DNA from: JACQFZ01 sp041485885
GTDB taxonomy: Bacteria; Pseudomonadota; Gammaproteobacteria; Acidiferrobacterales; Sulfurifustaceae
DNA length: 64,000 bases
Direction of reading: 5' to 3'
Assembly (NCBI GenBank): GCA_041485885.1
Contig: JBGPKL010000008.1
Coordinates: 38,819 to 102,818, forward strand
Part shown: one piece after another, positions 49,572 to 58,251 of the stretch
Layout: every line of letters begins with the position of its first letter
How positions within the stretch are numbered: the stretch's first letter is position 1
The notes under the pieces: model-generated
Database searches by the model: none
Seen by the model: the letters and a program-made list of their open reading frames with translations, nothing else
Told to the model about the DNA's origin: nothing
Position numbers and translations under genes: made by a program

Positions 49572-49740
49572 CATGTAGGTCGGGTGCAGCCGCGCAAGCG
49601 GCGGGTGAAGCGGAGGTTTCGCGCATGCACTTAACGTGCATGCACGCCGCTGAACGGGTGCAACAGATTTCGTTGCACCCTGGGCAGCAACGACAACGTA
49701 ATATTTTGGTGGGTTTCGCTTCGCTCCACCCACCCTACAT
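49572..49740. repeat. Composite repeat: double-palindrome family with inserted TGCAC hairpin
   Basis: The 476-base spacer 49419-49894 holds GCCCGCTTTCGCGGGCATGA (about 49500), then TCATGTAGGTCGGGTGCAGC, the hairpin GCATGCAC-TTAAC-GTGCATGC (49623-49643), GGGTGCAACAGATTTCGTTGCACCC, the core GTAATATTTT, and GGTGGGTTTCGCTTCGCTCCACCCACCCTACAT. It merges modules of both main repeat families. 49745-49894 shows nothing recognisable. Confidence 0.7.
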
Positions 49741-49894
49741 GGGATCTGGGCTCCTCGACCTTGCTAGGACAAGTCTGTCGACACCCGAACGAAACTCTTT
49801 AAGCGCCGCGACGCACTTCGACTGCTCGCCGACGCTCGTGCTCAACGCGAACGGAGCTTTTTCAGCAACCTGTTGCGTGAGCGCCCGAAAAAAT

Positions 49895-52411
49895 TTAATT
49901 CTCCCGCAGCATCGTCAACGGGCTGCGCTCGACGACTCTTCGCGTGCCGATAAACCCGGCGACGCCGATCAACACGCCGCCAACCAACGGCGCGGCGATC
50001 CACACCGGCCACTTCGGCGTGTACGCAATGTCGAAAACGCGCGTGTAGAGCACGTACGCGATCGCCTCGGTTCCGATGGCGGCGAGGACCCCGGCGAGCA
50101 CGCCGAGCGTGACGAACTCGGCGAGATGGCCGCGGCGCAGTTGCCAGCGGCTGGCGCCGAAGGTGCGCAGCAATGCGCCTTCGTAATAGCGCTCATCAAG
50201 GCTCGATGCGAGCGCGGCGTACAGCACGGCGAAGCCGGCGGCGAGCACGAACAGCAGCACGAGCTCCACGGCGAGCGAGGCCTGGCGAACGACCGATCGA
50301 ATTTGATTGATCAACTGATCCAGCTCGAACAGCGTTGCTCCCGGGAATTGGCGCACGAGGTTCGTGAGCAGCGGTTTTTGCTCCGGCGCGACGTAGAAGC
50401 TCGTCATGTACGTTGCGGGATAACCGTCGAGGCTGCCGGGAGAAAAAATCACGAAGAAATTCGGATGGAACGATTCCCACTTCACGCGCCGAATGCTGGC
50501 GACAGTCGCTTCCACTGGGTCGCTGCCGATGACGAACGTGAGCCGGTCGCCGAGACCGACGCCGAGACGCTCGGCGAGCTTCTCTTCGACCGATATCAAC
50601 GCCGCACCCGGCTTCTCGCCCCACCATTGACCGCGGACGATGACGTTGTCCGACGGCGCGGCCGCCGCCCAGGTGAGATTCAGGTCACGTTGCAGCGCGG
50701 CGTTTTCGACGTCGGGGCCGCTGTCTTTGTCCTTCGCGGCCACAGCCTGCATCGCCGGCGCACCGTTGATCTCGGTCAAGCGGCCGCGCACCATCGGATA
50801 AAGCGGCTGCGAGCGCAGCGCGTGATCGCGCAAGAAGGCCTCCACCGCCGGCGCGTTATCCGGCAAAACGTTGAACACGAAATAGTTGGGCGCATCGTCC
50901 GGCAGCTGCTCGCGCCACGACGACAATAGATCGGTCCGCACCAGCACCAGCACTGCCATCGCCATCAGCGTGAGGCCGAACGCAAGTATTTGTCCGGTGC
51001 TCGCGTGCGCGCGGCGCTGCAATCGATCGAGCCCCTGACGCCAAATCGAACCGGCGCCGCTTCGGAGCCCGCGCGCGAGGCGTAGGAACCCGAGCGTGAG
51101 CGCGAATAGCGCTGCGATGGCGACGGCGGCGCCCGCGAGCACGCCGAGCGTCAGCGCGAGGCTGCCGGTGTAGCGCCACATCAATATGACGAGCGCCGCG
51201 CCGGCGGCCGCGATCACCGCCCACGCCGATACCGGCAGCGGCGCGAGCTCGCGGCGCAGCACGCGCAACGGCGGAACCGAGCGCAGCCGCAGTATCGGGA
51301 TCAGCGCGAAGCCGGCAAGCGTGATGAGGCCGGCGGAAATTCCGAAAACGGCAGGCCACGGTCCAGGCAGCGGCAGCGACGCCGGAAACAAATTTTGCAA
51401 CAAATAGTAGATCACCTGCTGCACCACGAAACCGATGACGCAGCCGACCGCGCTCGCAACGAGCCCGAGCACGAACAATTGCGGAAGATAAAGTTCGAGA
51501 ATGTCGCGCTGCGTCGCACCGAGCGAACGCAGCATCGCGGCCGCGTCGTAGTGACGCGCGCTATAGCGCCGCGCGCCCATGGCGATGGCGACGCCGGCGA
51601 GCATGACCGCGAGCAGACTCGTCAGCCCGACGTAGCGCTCGACGCGCTCGACCGCGCGCGCGATCGTCGGATTGCCTTCGCGCGCCTGTACCAGACGGTG
51701 GCTCGGACCGAGCTGCGGTCGCAGCCACGCTTCGTACGCGCGCAATCCCACAGCGGCGCCGGCAAACGCGTAGCGATAGCTCACGCGGCTGCCGGGCTGG
51801 ACGACTTTCGTGCGCGGCACATCGGTGAGCGGGATCAGCACGCGCGGCGACAGCGCGAAGAAGTTGGCGCTGCGGCCCGGCTCATCGGTCAAAATGCGCG
51901 CGACGGTAAAAGCCGCCGAACCGACTTCGATTTTGTCGCCCATCGAGAGCGCGAGCTCCTGTGCGACGCGCGGCTCGACCCACGCCGTGCCGGGCGCGGG
52001 GATACCGGTCTCGATCCGATCGGCTTGGCCCAACCCCGGCGCCGTGCGCACCACACCGCGCGGCGGGTAGCCGGCGCCGATCGCGCGCACGCCGACGATC
52101 TGTAAACGCTCGCCGCGTATGACGACGCTCGCGAACTCGAGTGCCTCGGCGACTTTCATTCCATAGCGCGCCGTCGCGTCCACCCATTCGCGCGCGACCG
52201 GCTCGGACGACGTGAGAATCAAATCGGCGCCGAGGACATCCGCCGAGCGCCGCGTAAGGCCGCGATCGACGCGGTCGTTGAAAAAACCGACGGCGGTAAT
52301 GGCGCCGACGGCGATGACGAGCGCCACGACAAAAAGCCGCAACTCACCGGCGCGCCAATCGCGCGCCAACAAGCGCAGCGACTGCCGGAAATTTCGCGCC
52401 GTGCGTGCCAT
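49895..52411 (-). CDS. ybbP: FtsX-like ABC transporter permease (YbbP type)
   Basis: 838 residues from ATG 52411. TM1 near residues 25-45 is followed by a periplasmic MacB-type region (RRSADVLGADLILTSSEPV), then clusters of membrane helices with two FtsX domains (YVGLTSLLAVMLAGVAIAMG and LVLLFVLAAGFAVLYAALAS) and a late ERSPLTMLREN. It pairs with the ATPase encoded just upstream, as YbbA-YbbP in E. coli, near a tesA gene. The substrate is unknown. It overlaps ybbA by one base. Confidence 0.88.
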   Translation of the reverse strand: MARTARNFRQSLRLLARDWRAGELRLFVVALVIAVGAITAVGFFNDRVDRGLTRRSADVLGADLILTSSEPVAREWVDATARYGMKVAEALEFASVVIRGERLQIVGVRAIGAGYPPRGVVRTAPGLGQADRIETGIPAPGTAWVEPRVAQELALSMGDKIEVGSAAFTVARILTDEPGRSANFFALSPRVLIPLTDVPRTKVVQPGSRVSYRYAFAGAAVGLRAYEAWLRPQLGPSHRLVQAREGNPTIARAVERVERYVGLTSLLAVMLAGVAIAMGARRYSARHYDAAAMLRSLGATQRDILELYLPQLFVLGLVASAVGCVIGFVVQQVIYYLLQNLFPASLPLPGPWPAVFGISAGLITLAGFALIPILRLRSVPPLRVLRRELAPLPVSAWAVIAAAGAALVILMWRYTGSLALTLGVLAGAAVAIAALFALTLGFLRLARGLRSGAGSIWRQGLDRLQRRAHASTGQILAFGLTLMAMAVLVLVRTDLLSSWREQLPDDAPNYFVFNVLPDNAPAVEAFLRDHALRSQPLYPMVRGRLTEINGAPAMQAVAAKDKDSGPDVENAALQRDLNLTWAAAAPSDNVIVRGQWWGEKPGAALISVEEKLAERLGVGLGDRLTFVIGSDPVEATVASIRRVKWESFHPNFFVIFSPGSLDGYPATYMTSFYVAPEQKPLLTNLVRQFPGATLFELDQLINQIRSVVRQASLAVELVLLFVLAAGFAVLYAALASSLDERYYEGALLRTFGASRWQLRRGHLAEFVTLGVLAGVLAAIGTEAIAYVLYTRVFDIAYTPKWPVWIAAPLVGGVLIGVAGFIGTRRVVERSPLTMLREN

Positions 52412-53100
52412 CAGCGGCGCTCCACGATGCGACCCATGTCGAGGTAAATGCGCCGGCCGCAACGCGCCGCTACGGCCTCATCGTGGGTAACCAGCACGAG
52501 CGTCGCGTTGCGCTCGCGATTGAGCTCGAACAGCAATTCGACGACGCGCGCGCCGGTGGCGGTATCGAGGTTTCCGGTCGGCTCGTCGGCGAAGAGAATC
52601 GCGGGCCGCAACGCGAACGCGCGTGCGATGGCGACGCGCTGCTGCTCGCCCCCGGAAAGCTCGCGCGGATAGTGCGTCAAGCGCTCGCTCAAACCAACGC
52701 GCGCGAGCAATGCCCGCGCTCCGCTTTCCGGATCGCCGACGCCGGCAAGCTCCATCGGAAGCATGACGTTCTCGAGCGCCGTGAGCGCGGGCAGCAAATG
52801 GAAGCTCTGGAAGACGAAGCCGACCTGGCCCGCTCGCACGCGCGCGCGGCCGTCCTCGTCGAGTTGCGTGAGGCGCTCGCCCGCGAGCACGACTTCGCCT
52901 TCGGTGGGAACATCGAGCCCCGCGAGCAGTCCGAGTAACGTCGACTTGCCCGAGCCCGACACACCGATGATCGCAAGACTTTCGCCCGACTTGATCTCGA
53001 AACTCACGCCCGACAAGATGTCGAGCGGACCTTCCGCGGTGACGACGCGTTTGCCGAGATTAAGAGCGGAGACAATGACCCCGTTGGCGAGACTGCTCAT
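52411..53100 (-). CDS. ybbA: ABC transporter ATP-binding protein (YbbA/LolD type)
   Basis: 229 residues. Walker A GVSGSGKSTLLGLLAGLD, Q-loop FVFQSFHLLPALTALENV, signature LSGGEQQRVAIARAF, Walker B ILFADEPTGNLD and the switch His in LVTHDEAVA. ATG 53100 (MSSLANG) is used; the frame is open 21 codons more. The first 26 bases overlap, on the opposite strand, the start of tesA. Confidence 0.9.
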   Translation of the reverse strand: MSSLANGVIVSALNLGKRVVTAEGPLDILSGVSFEIKSGESLAIIGVSGSGKSTLLGLLAGLDVPTEGEVVLAGERLTQLDEDGRARVRAGQVGFVFQSFHLLPALTALENVMLPMELAGVGDPESGARALLARVGLSERLTHYPRELSGGEQQRVAIARAFALRPAILFADEPTGNLDTATGARVVELLFELNRERNATLVLVTHDEAVAARCGRRIYLDMGRIVERR

Positions 53101-53701
53101 CGTTCGTTTCCTGACGGCGCTGCTGTTGTTCGTTGTTCTATCCGGTGCGGCGAATGCAGGCACGATACTGGTGTTGGGCGACAGCTTGAGCGCGGCGTTC
53201 GGGATTGAGGTTCGCCACGGTTGGGTCGCTTTGCTGCAGCAACGCCTGGATCAACAGAAATTCCCCTATAAAGTCGTCAACGCCAGCATCAGCGGCGACA
53301 CCACCGCCGGTGGGCTCGCGCGCTTGCCGAAGCTGCTGGCGCAGCACAAGCCCGATATCGTCATCGTCGAGCTCGGCGGCAACGACGGGTTGCGCGGGCT
53401 ATCGCCGGAACAAGCTAGAAAAAATCTGATGGCCATCGTCACCCGCACGAAGAGCAGCGGCGCGAAAATCCTTTTGCTCGGCGTGCGGCTTCCGCCCAAC
53501 TATGGCACACAGTACAACGAAAGGTTCCAGCGCATCTACACCGATGTCGCCGCCGCGCAGAGGACGCCGCTCGTGCCGTTTATCCTCGAAGGCGTCGCGG
53601 GCGACAGCGTGCTGATGCAGTCCGACGGCATCCATCCGACGGCGCAGGGGCAGCCGCGCCTCTTGGAAAACGTTTGGAACAAGTTGCGGGTGATGCTATA
53701 G
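53075..53701 (+). CDS. tesA: Arylesterase/thioesterase I, GDSL family
   Basis: 208 residues. A signal peptide (about 1-28, RFLTALLLFVVLSGAANAG) precedes ILVLGDSLSAAFGI (Ser nucleophile), ISGDTTAGG, ELGGNDGLRG and SDGIHPTAQGQ (Asp-His). Periplasmic esterase/lysophospholipase of the TesA group. ATG 53075 is needed to give a complete signal peptide, which makes its 5' end overlap that of the divergent ybbA. Confidence 0.9.
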   Translation: MTPLARLLIVRFLTALLLFVVLSGAANAGTILVLGDSLSAAFGIEVRHGWVALLQQRLDQQKFPYKVVNASISGDTTAGGLARLPKLLAQHKPDIVIVELGGNDGLRGLSPEQARKNLMAIVTRTKSSGAKILLLGVRLPPNYGTQYNERFQRIYTDVAAAQRTPLVPFILEGVAGDSVLMQSDGIHPTAQGQPRLLENVWNKLRVML

Positions 53702-54028
53702 CAGTTCTAGACAGCCCGTTTCTATTTCCAAACCGAAAGAAACGATTTGCGAATAACTACGTCTGAGCAATTCGAGAATCTGCGCGGTGGAAGTGTTTCC
53801 ATATTTTAACCAAATCACTTTGGGCGGGTAACCGAGGATCACGCTGCGTTCGTTAAAGTCGGAATCTTGCGTCACGATTACGAAGTCGTGTTTCTTGGCA
53901 TATAACCAGATGCTGTCATCATCGGCGCGTTCCATTGCGAGCAACCGAACATGAGCGGAGCCGGGATAGAGTCCATCAAGAGCAGAGACCAATCGGTAAG
54001 ACAGGTTTTGATCGAAGAGAAGCTTCAA
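53696..54028 (-). CDS. DUF5615 PIN-like toxin
   Basis: 110 residues. MKLLFDQNLSYRLVSALDGL, ADDDSIWLYAKKHDFVIVTQ and DSDFNERSVILGYPPKVIWL supply the Asp residues of the PIN-like fold (FDQNL, DD, TQDSDF). DUF5615 proteins are predicted RNase toxins, nearly always behind a DUF433 partner, as here (ATGA overlap). It converges with tesA and overlaps its end by six bases. Confidence 0.85.
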   Translation of the reverse strand: MKLLFDQNLSYRLVSALDGLYPGSAHVRLLAMERADDDSIWLYAKKHDFVIVTQDSDFNERSVILGYPPKVIWLKYGNTSTAQILELLRRSYSQIVSFGLEIETGCLELL

Positions 54029-54243
54029 GCCTGCTTGAGCTGGTGTTCGCGGTCAGCGGCGAATTGCAGGCAGGCCTGAATATCGTCGGATGTCAGTTCG
54101 GGAAAGTCTCGAAGAATTTCTTCTTTGCTCATCCCAGACGCAAGCCACCCGAGAACGTCATACACGGAGATGCGCAATCCACGGATACAGGGTTTGCCAC
54201 CCCGTTTACCGGGTTCGATAGTGATGATTTGACGATAGCTCAT
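54025..54243 (-). CDS. DUF433 antitoxin-like protein
   Basis: 72 residues. IITIEPGKRGGKPCIRGLRI, VYDVLGWLASGMSKEEILRD and FPELTSDDIQACLQFAADRE form the DUF433 helix-turn-helix-like domain, typical of VapB-like antitoxins. It begins only nine bases after xth ends and overlaps the DUF5615 toxin gene. It may use a promoter inside xth. Confidence 0.85.
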   Translation of the reverse strand: MSYRQIITIEPGKRGGKPCIRGLRISVYDVLGWLASGMSKEEILRDFPELTSDDIQACLQFAADREHQLKQA

Positions 54244-54252
54244 GAACAGAAC

Positions 54253-55056
54253 TTATGCTTCTGTGGTTTGGAAATCAAGACGCCACGGTTCGTGGTCGTA
54301 ATCGATCGTCAGCGGCGCATGGTCGGAAAAACGCCGGCGCTTGTAAATGGATTCCGCCGTAGCCCCACTCGCGATGCCCGGCGTCGCGATTTGGTAGTCG
54401 ATGCGCCACCCGACGTTCTTCGCCCACGCCTGCCCGCGATTCGACCACCACGTATATTGCTCCGGCGCCTGATTGAGCCGGCGGAACGTGTCGACGTAGC
54501 CGAGCTCGTCGAACACTTTTGTGAGCCACGCGCGCTCTTCCGGAAGGAAGCCCGAGTTCTTCTGGTTCGAACGCCAATTCCTCAAGTCGATTTCCTTGTG
54601 CGCGATGTTCCAATCGCCGCAGAGAATGTACTCGCGCCCGTTGCCGCGCCGCTTGCTCAAAAACGGATAGAACTCGTCCATGAAATGAAACTTCACCGCC
54701 TGGCGCACCGGCCCGCTCGACCCCGACGGCAAGTACAGCGACACCAAACTGAGGTTGCCGAAGTCGACTTGCAGATACCGGCCCTCGATGTCGAAGTCCG
54801 GAATGCCGATGCCGAGCCGCACGTTATCGGGTTGCTTCTTGGTGTAGATCGCCACCCCCGCGTAGCCTTTTTTCTCGGAGCAATGAAAATAGGCGAAGTA
54901 GCCTTTCGGCCCGAGCATCTGGCGCGTGCACTGGTCCTCCTGGGCGCGGATCTCCTGCACGCACACCACGTCCGCCTGCTGGCGGCGCATCCAGTCGAAA
55001 AATCCTTTGTTCGCCGCCGAGCGGATGCCGTTCAGATTGAGCGTGATAACTCGCAT
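54253..55056 (-). CDS. xth: Exodeoxyribonuclease III
   Basis: 267 residues of the EEP nuclease family: MRVITLNLNGIRSAANKGFF, VVCVQEIRAQ (metal Glu), LPSGSSGP, CGDWNIAHKEIDLRN, YTWWSNRGQAWAKNVGWRIDY and SDHAPLTIDY (catalytic Asp-His). An AP endonuclease for base-excision repair. ATG 55056 is at the conserved start. Divergent from pyrE with only 76 bases between. Confidence 0.92.
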   Translation of the reverse strand: MRVITLNLNGIRSAANKGFFDWMRRQQADVVCVQEIRAQEDQCTRQMLGPKGYFAYFHCSEKKGYAGVAIYTKKQPDNVRLGIGIPDFDIEGRYLQVDFGNLSLVSLYLPSGSSGPVRQAVKFHFMDEFYPFLSKRRGNGREYILCGDWNIAHKEIDLRNWRSNQKNSGFLPEERAWLTKVFDELGYVDTFRRLNQAPEQYTWWSNRGQAWAKNVGWRIDYQIATPGIASGATAESIYKRRRFSDHAPLTIDYDHEPWRLDFQTTEA

Positions 55057-55132
55057 CGTTTGTCCAGCGCCACGGCGCGTCATCATAACATCGGCGTTTC
55101 CGCCCGCGTGGCCGGCCGGTAGAATGAGGCGC

Positions 55133-55786
55133 GTGAAAGACTACCAACGCGAATTTCTCGATTTGGCGCTCGGATGCGAGGCGTTGCGCTTCGGCCGCTT
55201 CACGCTCAAGTCGGGGCGCGTCAGCCCGTATTTCTTCAACAGCGGATTGTTCAACACCGGTTCGCGTCTCGCCGCGCTCGGCCGATTTTATGCCGCCGCC
55301 ATCGCCGACGCGGGCGTGGCGTTCGATCTGTTGTACGGTCCGGCCTACAAAGGCATTCCGCTCGTGTCCACCGTCGCGGTCGCGTTCGCCGAACGTTTCC
55401 AACGCGACGTTCCGTATGCGTTCAATCGCAAGGAGGCGAAGGACCACGGCGAGGGCGGCGTCATCATCGGCGCGGCGTTGCAAGGCCGCGTGCTGATCGT
55501 CGATGACGTCATATCCGCGGGCACGTCCGTACGCGAGTCGGTCGATATCATCGGTCGCGCGGGCGCCGTGCCCGCCGCCGTCGCCATTGCGCTCGATCGA
55601 CAGGAACGCGGACTAAGCGAGCACTCCGCCGTACAGGAAGTTGAACGCGAGCTCGGTCTGCGGGTCGTGAGCATCGTCAATCTCGATGCCCTTTTGGCGT
55701 ACCTCGGAGAGAAAGAGGCCAGCGGCGAAAACCTGCGCGCGATCAGCGCGTATCGAGCGAAGTACGGGGTAAGCAAGCCGGGCTAG
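55133..55786 (+). CDS. pyrE: Orotate phosphoribosyltransferase
   Basis: 217 residues. KDYQREFLDLALGCEALRFG, FTLKSGRVSPYFFNSGLFNT, YGPAYKGIPLVSTVAVAF, YAFNRKEAKDHGEGG and the PRPP loop VLIVDDVISAGTSVRESVDI. GTG 55133 is chosen since the protein then starts like E. coli PyrE (MKPYQRQF) and GAGG lies five bases ahead; ATG 55124 is an alternative. It is the fifth step of UMP synthesis. Confidence 0.93.
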   Translation: MKDYQREFLDLALGCEALRFGRFTLKSGRVSPYFFNSGLFNTGSRLAALGRFYAAAIADAGVAFDLLYGPAYKGIPLVSTVAVAFAERFQRDVPYAFNRKEAKDHGEGGVIIGAALQGRVLIVDDVISAGTSVRESVDIIGRAGAVPAAVAIALDRQERGLSEHSAVQEVERELGLRVVSIVNLDALLAYLGEKEASGENLRAISAYRAKYGVSKPG

Positions 55787-55879
55787 CGTCGCAGGCACGC
55801 CCTGCCTGCCATCCGTGGCGCAACCTCTCGGCCTCGATATACCCCAGCCAGTACTTCCATGTACTGGCGCTCAGCGGCG

Positions 55880-56005
55880 CGAAGTAAATGAAGTGCGCGC
55901 GCGCACTTCGAGGGTGAGGGTTGCTAAGGTTCGGCACGCTCTCCCTCACCCTATCCCTCTCCCGGAGGGAGAGGGGAAGTTGGTTCGCTGGCGCGATTAT
56001 TTATA
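55880..56005. repeat. Composite CCCTCTCCC repeat
   Basis: GAAGTGCGCGCGCGCACTTC palindrome, then CTCTCCCTCACCCTATCCCT and CTCCCGGAGGGAGAGGGGAA, and the tail GTTGGTTCGCTGGCGCGATT. The order of modules is that of 41441-41680 in reverse. It lies between the convergent ends of pyrE and the bactofilin gene and could terminate both. Confidence 0.7.
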
Positions 56006-56402
56006 CCGAGCGTTTCTCGTTGAAGCGCACAAGCTGCGGGCGCGGACGCATGCGGATTTCCCCGTCGTAGAGCGCTCCTTGCGCCATTGCGATCACCGGA
56101 CTCGTAATGTTCCCGCGTATGCGCGCGGTCGACTTCAGCTCAAGCTTGACGCTGGCATAAACGTCGCCCACCACTTCGCCGGCGATGATGACGTGCGCCG
56201 CGGCGACGTCGCCGGTCCAGCGCGCGGTGGGGGGCAGCACGAGGTGGCCGGCGATATCGCAATTGCCCCGAACCTGTCCCTTCACCAAATAGTTTCCGTC
56301 GCCGGCGAAATCTCCGTGGTAGCTGAGATGCTCGCCGAGCACCGTGCCGAACTCGATCTCATCGAGCGTGCGTCGTTGCTGCTTGCGCCTAAAAAACCTC
56401 AT
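56001..56402 (-). CDS. Bactofilin
   Basis: 133 residues. After a basic N-terminal tail (MRFFRRKQQRRTLDE) comes the polymer-forming beta-helix, with repeating G.V.G...V-type rungs: GTVLGEHLSYHGDFAGDG, YLVKGQVRGNCDIAGHLVL, GDVAAAHVIIAGEVVGDVYA, LELKSTARIRGNI. Bactofilins polymerise without nucleotide and position cell-wall or polar factors. The stop falls in the repeat. It is divergent from the DUF4124-like gene, with 250 bases between that hold no feature I can support. Confidence 0.88.
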   Translation of the reverse strand: MRFFRRKQQRRTLDEIEFGTVLGEHLSYHGDFAGDGNYLVKGQVRGNCDIAGHLVLPPTARWTGDVAAAHVIIAGEVVGDVYASVKLELKSTARIRGNITSPVIAMAQGALYDGEIRMRPRPQLVRFNEKRSV

Positions 56403-56654
56403 GCCCGATCCTTGCGAATTGCGCGCACCTTACGCCCAAATCGCCTCGTGCGGCAAGCGCGTCCAGCTGCGTCTTCGACGCTCGGACAGGGGCGCTCGAG
56501 CCGCCGCGCACAGGTACGTCGAGGGGCCGCGGCCGGTGCCGCCCGGCTTCTCTGGCACGCCGCGCATCGGGCCGCTCGGGCAACCCGCGCACACCGTTTG
56601 ACAGCAAGGGGGTCCCGCTCCTATCTTCAAACTGATACTTCGAGCAGCGGCCCC

Positions 56655-57302
56655 ATGAATAAAATCTCCCTTCGTCTTCTGATCAGCCTCGTGACGTTTG
56701 TCACTCTGCCAGCCTTGGCGGCGGACCGGGAATTCAAAGGACCGACAATCAAAAAGTGCCAAGACGCGACCGGCAAGTGGCATTACGGCGACAGCGCCGC
56801 CGAGGCTTGCGCACAGTCGAAGATAACGGTCATGAACGAACAGGGCATCAAGAAGAAGGAGATCGCCGCGCCCCTGACCCGCGACGAGCTTAAGCAACGC
56901 GAGCAGCGCGACGACGATTTGGTAAAAGCCAAGGAGCAGACGAAACAAGACGAATTGCTCTTGGCCACGTACGCCAACGAAGCGGACATTACTTACATCC
57001 GCGACCGCAAGCTCGCGCAGCTTGAATCCATGATCCGCGCGAGCACGGACACGCTGAACCCGCTGCGCGCCACGCTGGCACGGCTCGAAACCCAAGCGGC
57101 AACGGAACAGAAGGCCGATACGGTGGCCGAACAGACCACGAAGGCGCTGGAGCAAACGCGGCAGCAAATCGCCAAGCACGAATCGACGATCACCCAAAAA
57201 CACCAAGAGCAGGAGCAGATCCGCGCCCGCTCCGAGCTAGAGCTGGCGCGTTACCGCGCGCTCAAGTCGCAACCGCCAAAATCCTCCAGCGCCTCGAAGT
57301 AG
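56655..57302 (+). CDS. Secreted DUF4124-like coiled-coil protein
   Basis: 215 residues with a clear signal peptide (MNKISLRLLISLVTFVTLPA, cleavage after ALA). The mature start KKCQDATGKWHYGDSAAEAC resembles the DUF4124 fold (.YKW.D..G..HYSD). A long charged coiled coil follows (about 75-205) and the C-terminus is Ser/Pro/Lys-rich. Probably periplasmic, structural or scaffolding. The longer frame upstream is a chance extension through the repeat. Confidence 0.75.
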   Translation: MNKISLRLLISLVTFVTLPALAADREFKGPTIKKCQDATGKWHYGDSAAEACAQSKITVMNEQGIKKKEIAAPLTRDELKQREQRDDDLVKAKEQTKQDELLLATYANEADITYIRDRKLAQLESMIRASTDTLNPLRATLARLETQAATEQKADTVAEQTTKALEQTRQQIAKHESTITQKHQEQEQIRARSELELARYRALKSQPPKSSSASK

Positions 57303-57488
57303 CGCGGATCGCCTACTGAACGATCACGCTGACCGTATTGATAACGGTTCCTGACCTGTAATCACCGCTTCACCCGCTGTACCACTCCGCCCATTCGGTG
57401 GAGCTTTTGCGCGCCGTGCCATAAACTTGAGCCGCTTTGCGCAGTATGAACAGAGCCCCTTCACCCTAACTCGCTTGCGGGAGTGACG

Positions 57489-58196
57489 ATGCGCACGATC
57501 ATGCTGATAAACGCCAAAGGAGGTTGCGGAAAAAGCACGCTGGCGACCAACCTCGCCGCCTACTACGCCAGCCAGGGAAAATCCGTCGTCCTGGCCGACT
57601 TCGATCCCCAAGGTTCCGCGCTCGAGTGGCTCGCGGCGCGTCCCGAAGATCGCCCGCTCATCAAAGGCATCGCCGCCTGGAAGGAGCCGCTGCGCGTGCC
57701 GCGCACGACGGACTACATGGTCCTCGATGTTCCCGCCGGTTGTCGCGGCGCGGAGCTGACGACGCTGGTGCGACGCGCGCAAACCCTCGTCGTCCCGGTG
57801 CTGCCTTCGCCGACCGATATCCGCGCCGCGGCGCGCTTCATTCACGAGCTGCTGCTGGTCGGAAGGATCGAGCGCAAGGAAAGCAAGGTTGCCGTCGTCG
57901 CCAACCGCGTGCGGGAGAACTCGTTCATGCAGGATCGGGTGGAGCAAACGCTCGGGGCGCTGCACGTCAACTACGCGACGGTACACACCCAGATCTATCG
58001 CGGCCTCGAGCGTTTTCTCAATCGTTTGCGAATTCCGTTCGTCGCGACGCTGCGCGACACGCCGAATTATCAGCTCGCCGACGAACAAGGTTTGGGCATC
58101 TTCGAGCTCGGCGGTCGCGCGGCGTACGACGCCGAGCAATGGGAGCCGCTGCTTCGATGGCTCGACAGCCGTCGAAGCATCCCCGCAGCGGCGTAA
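57489..58196 (+). CDS. ParA/MinD-like ATPase
   Basis: 235 residues. The deviant Walker A INAKGGCGKSTLATNLAAYY (Lys10, Lys15), the A' region LADFDPQGSALEWLA and DYMVLDVPAGCRGAEL (Walker B) are typical of ParA-family positioning ATPases. No ParB gene is next to it, so it is an orphan, perhaps used for cargo positioning. A GTG two codons upstream is possible. The 186 bases before it hold nothing distinctive. Confidence 0.85.
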   Translation: MRTIMLINAKGGCGKSTLATNLAAYYASQGKSVVLADFDPQGSALEWLAARPEDRPLIKGIAAWKEPLRVPRTTDYMVLDVPAGCRGAELTTLVRRAQTLVVPVLPSPTDIRAAARFIHELLLVGRIERKESKVAVVANRVRENSFMQDRVEQTLGALHVNYATVHTQIYRGLERFLNRLRIPFVATLRDTPNYQLADEQGLGIFELGGRAAYDAEQWEPLLRWLDSRRSIPAAA

Positions 58197-58251
58197 GCGC
58201 GATCCACGCGCGCCGCAGAATCATGACATCGTCCGACGGAAGGGAAAGCAT

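Noticed and set aside
17740..56005. CRISPR array suggested by repeated palindromes
   Set aside because: The repeats are scattered singly with no regular spacers and no cas genes.
56401..56601. Short frames in the bactofilin/DUF4124 spacer
   Set aside because: Both strands are open because the region is GC-rich; no conserved pattern or ribosome site.
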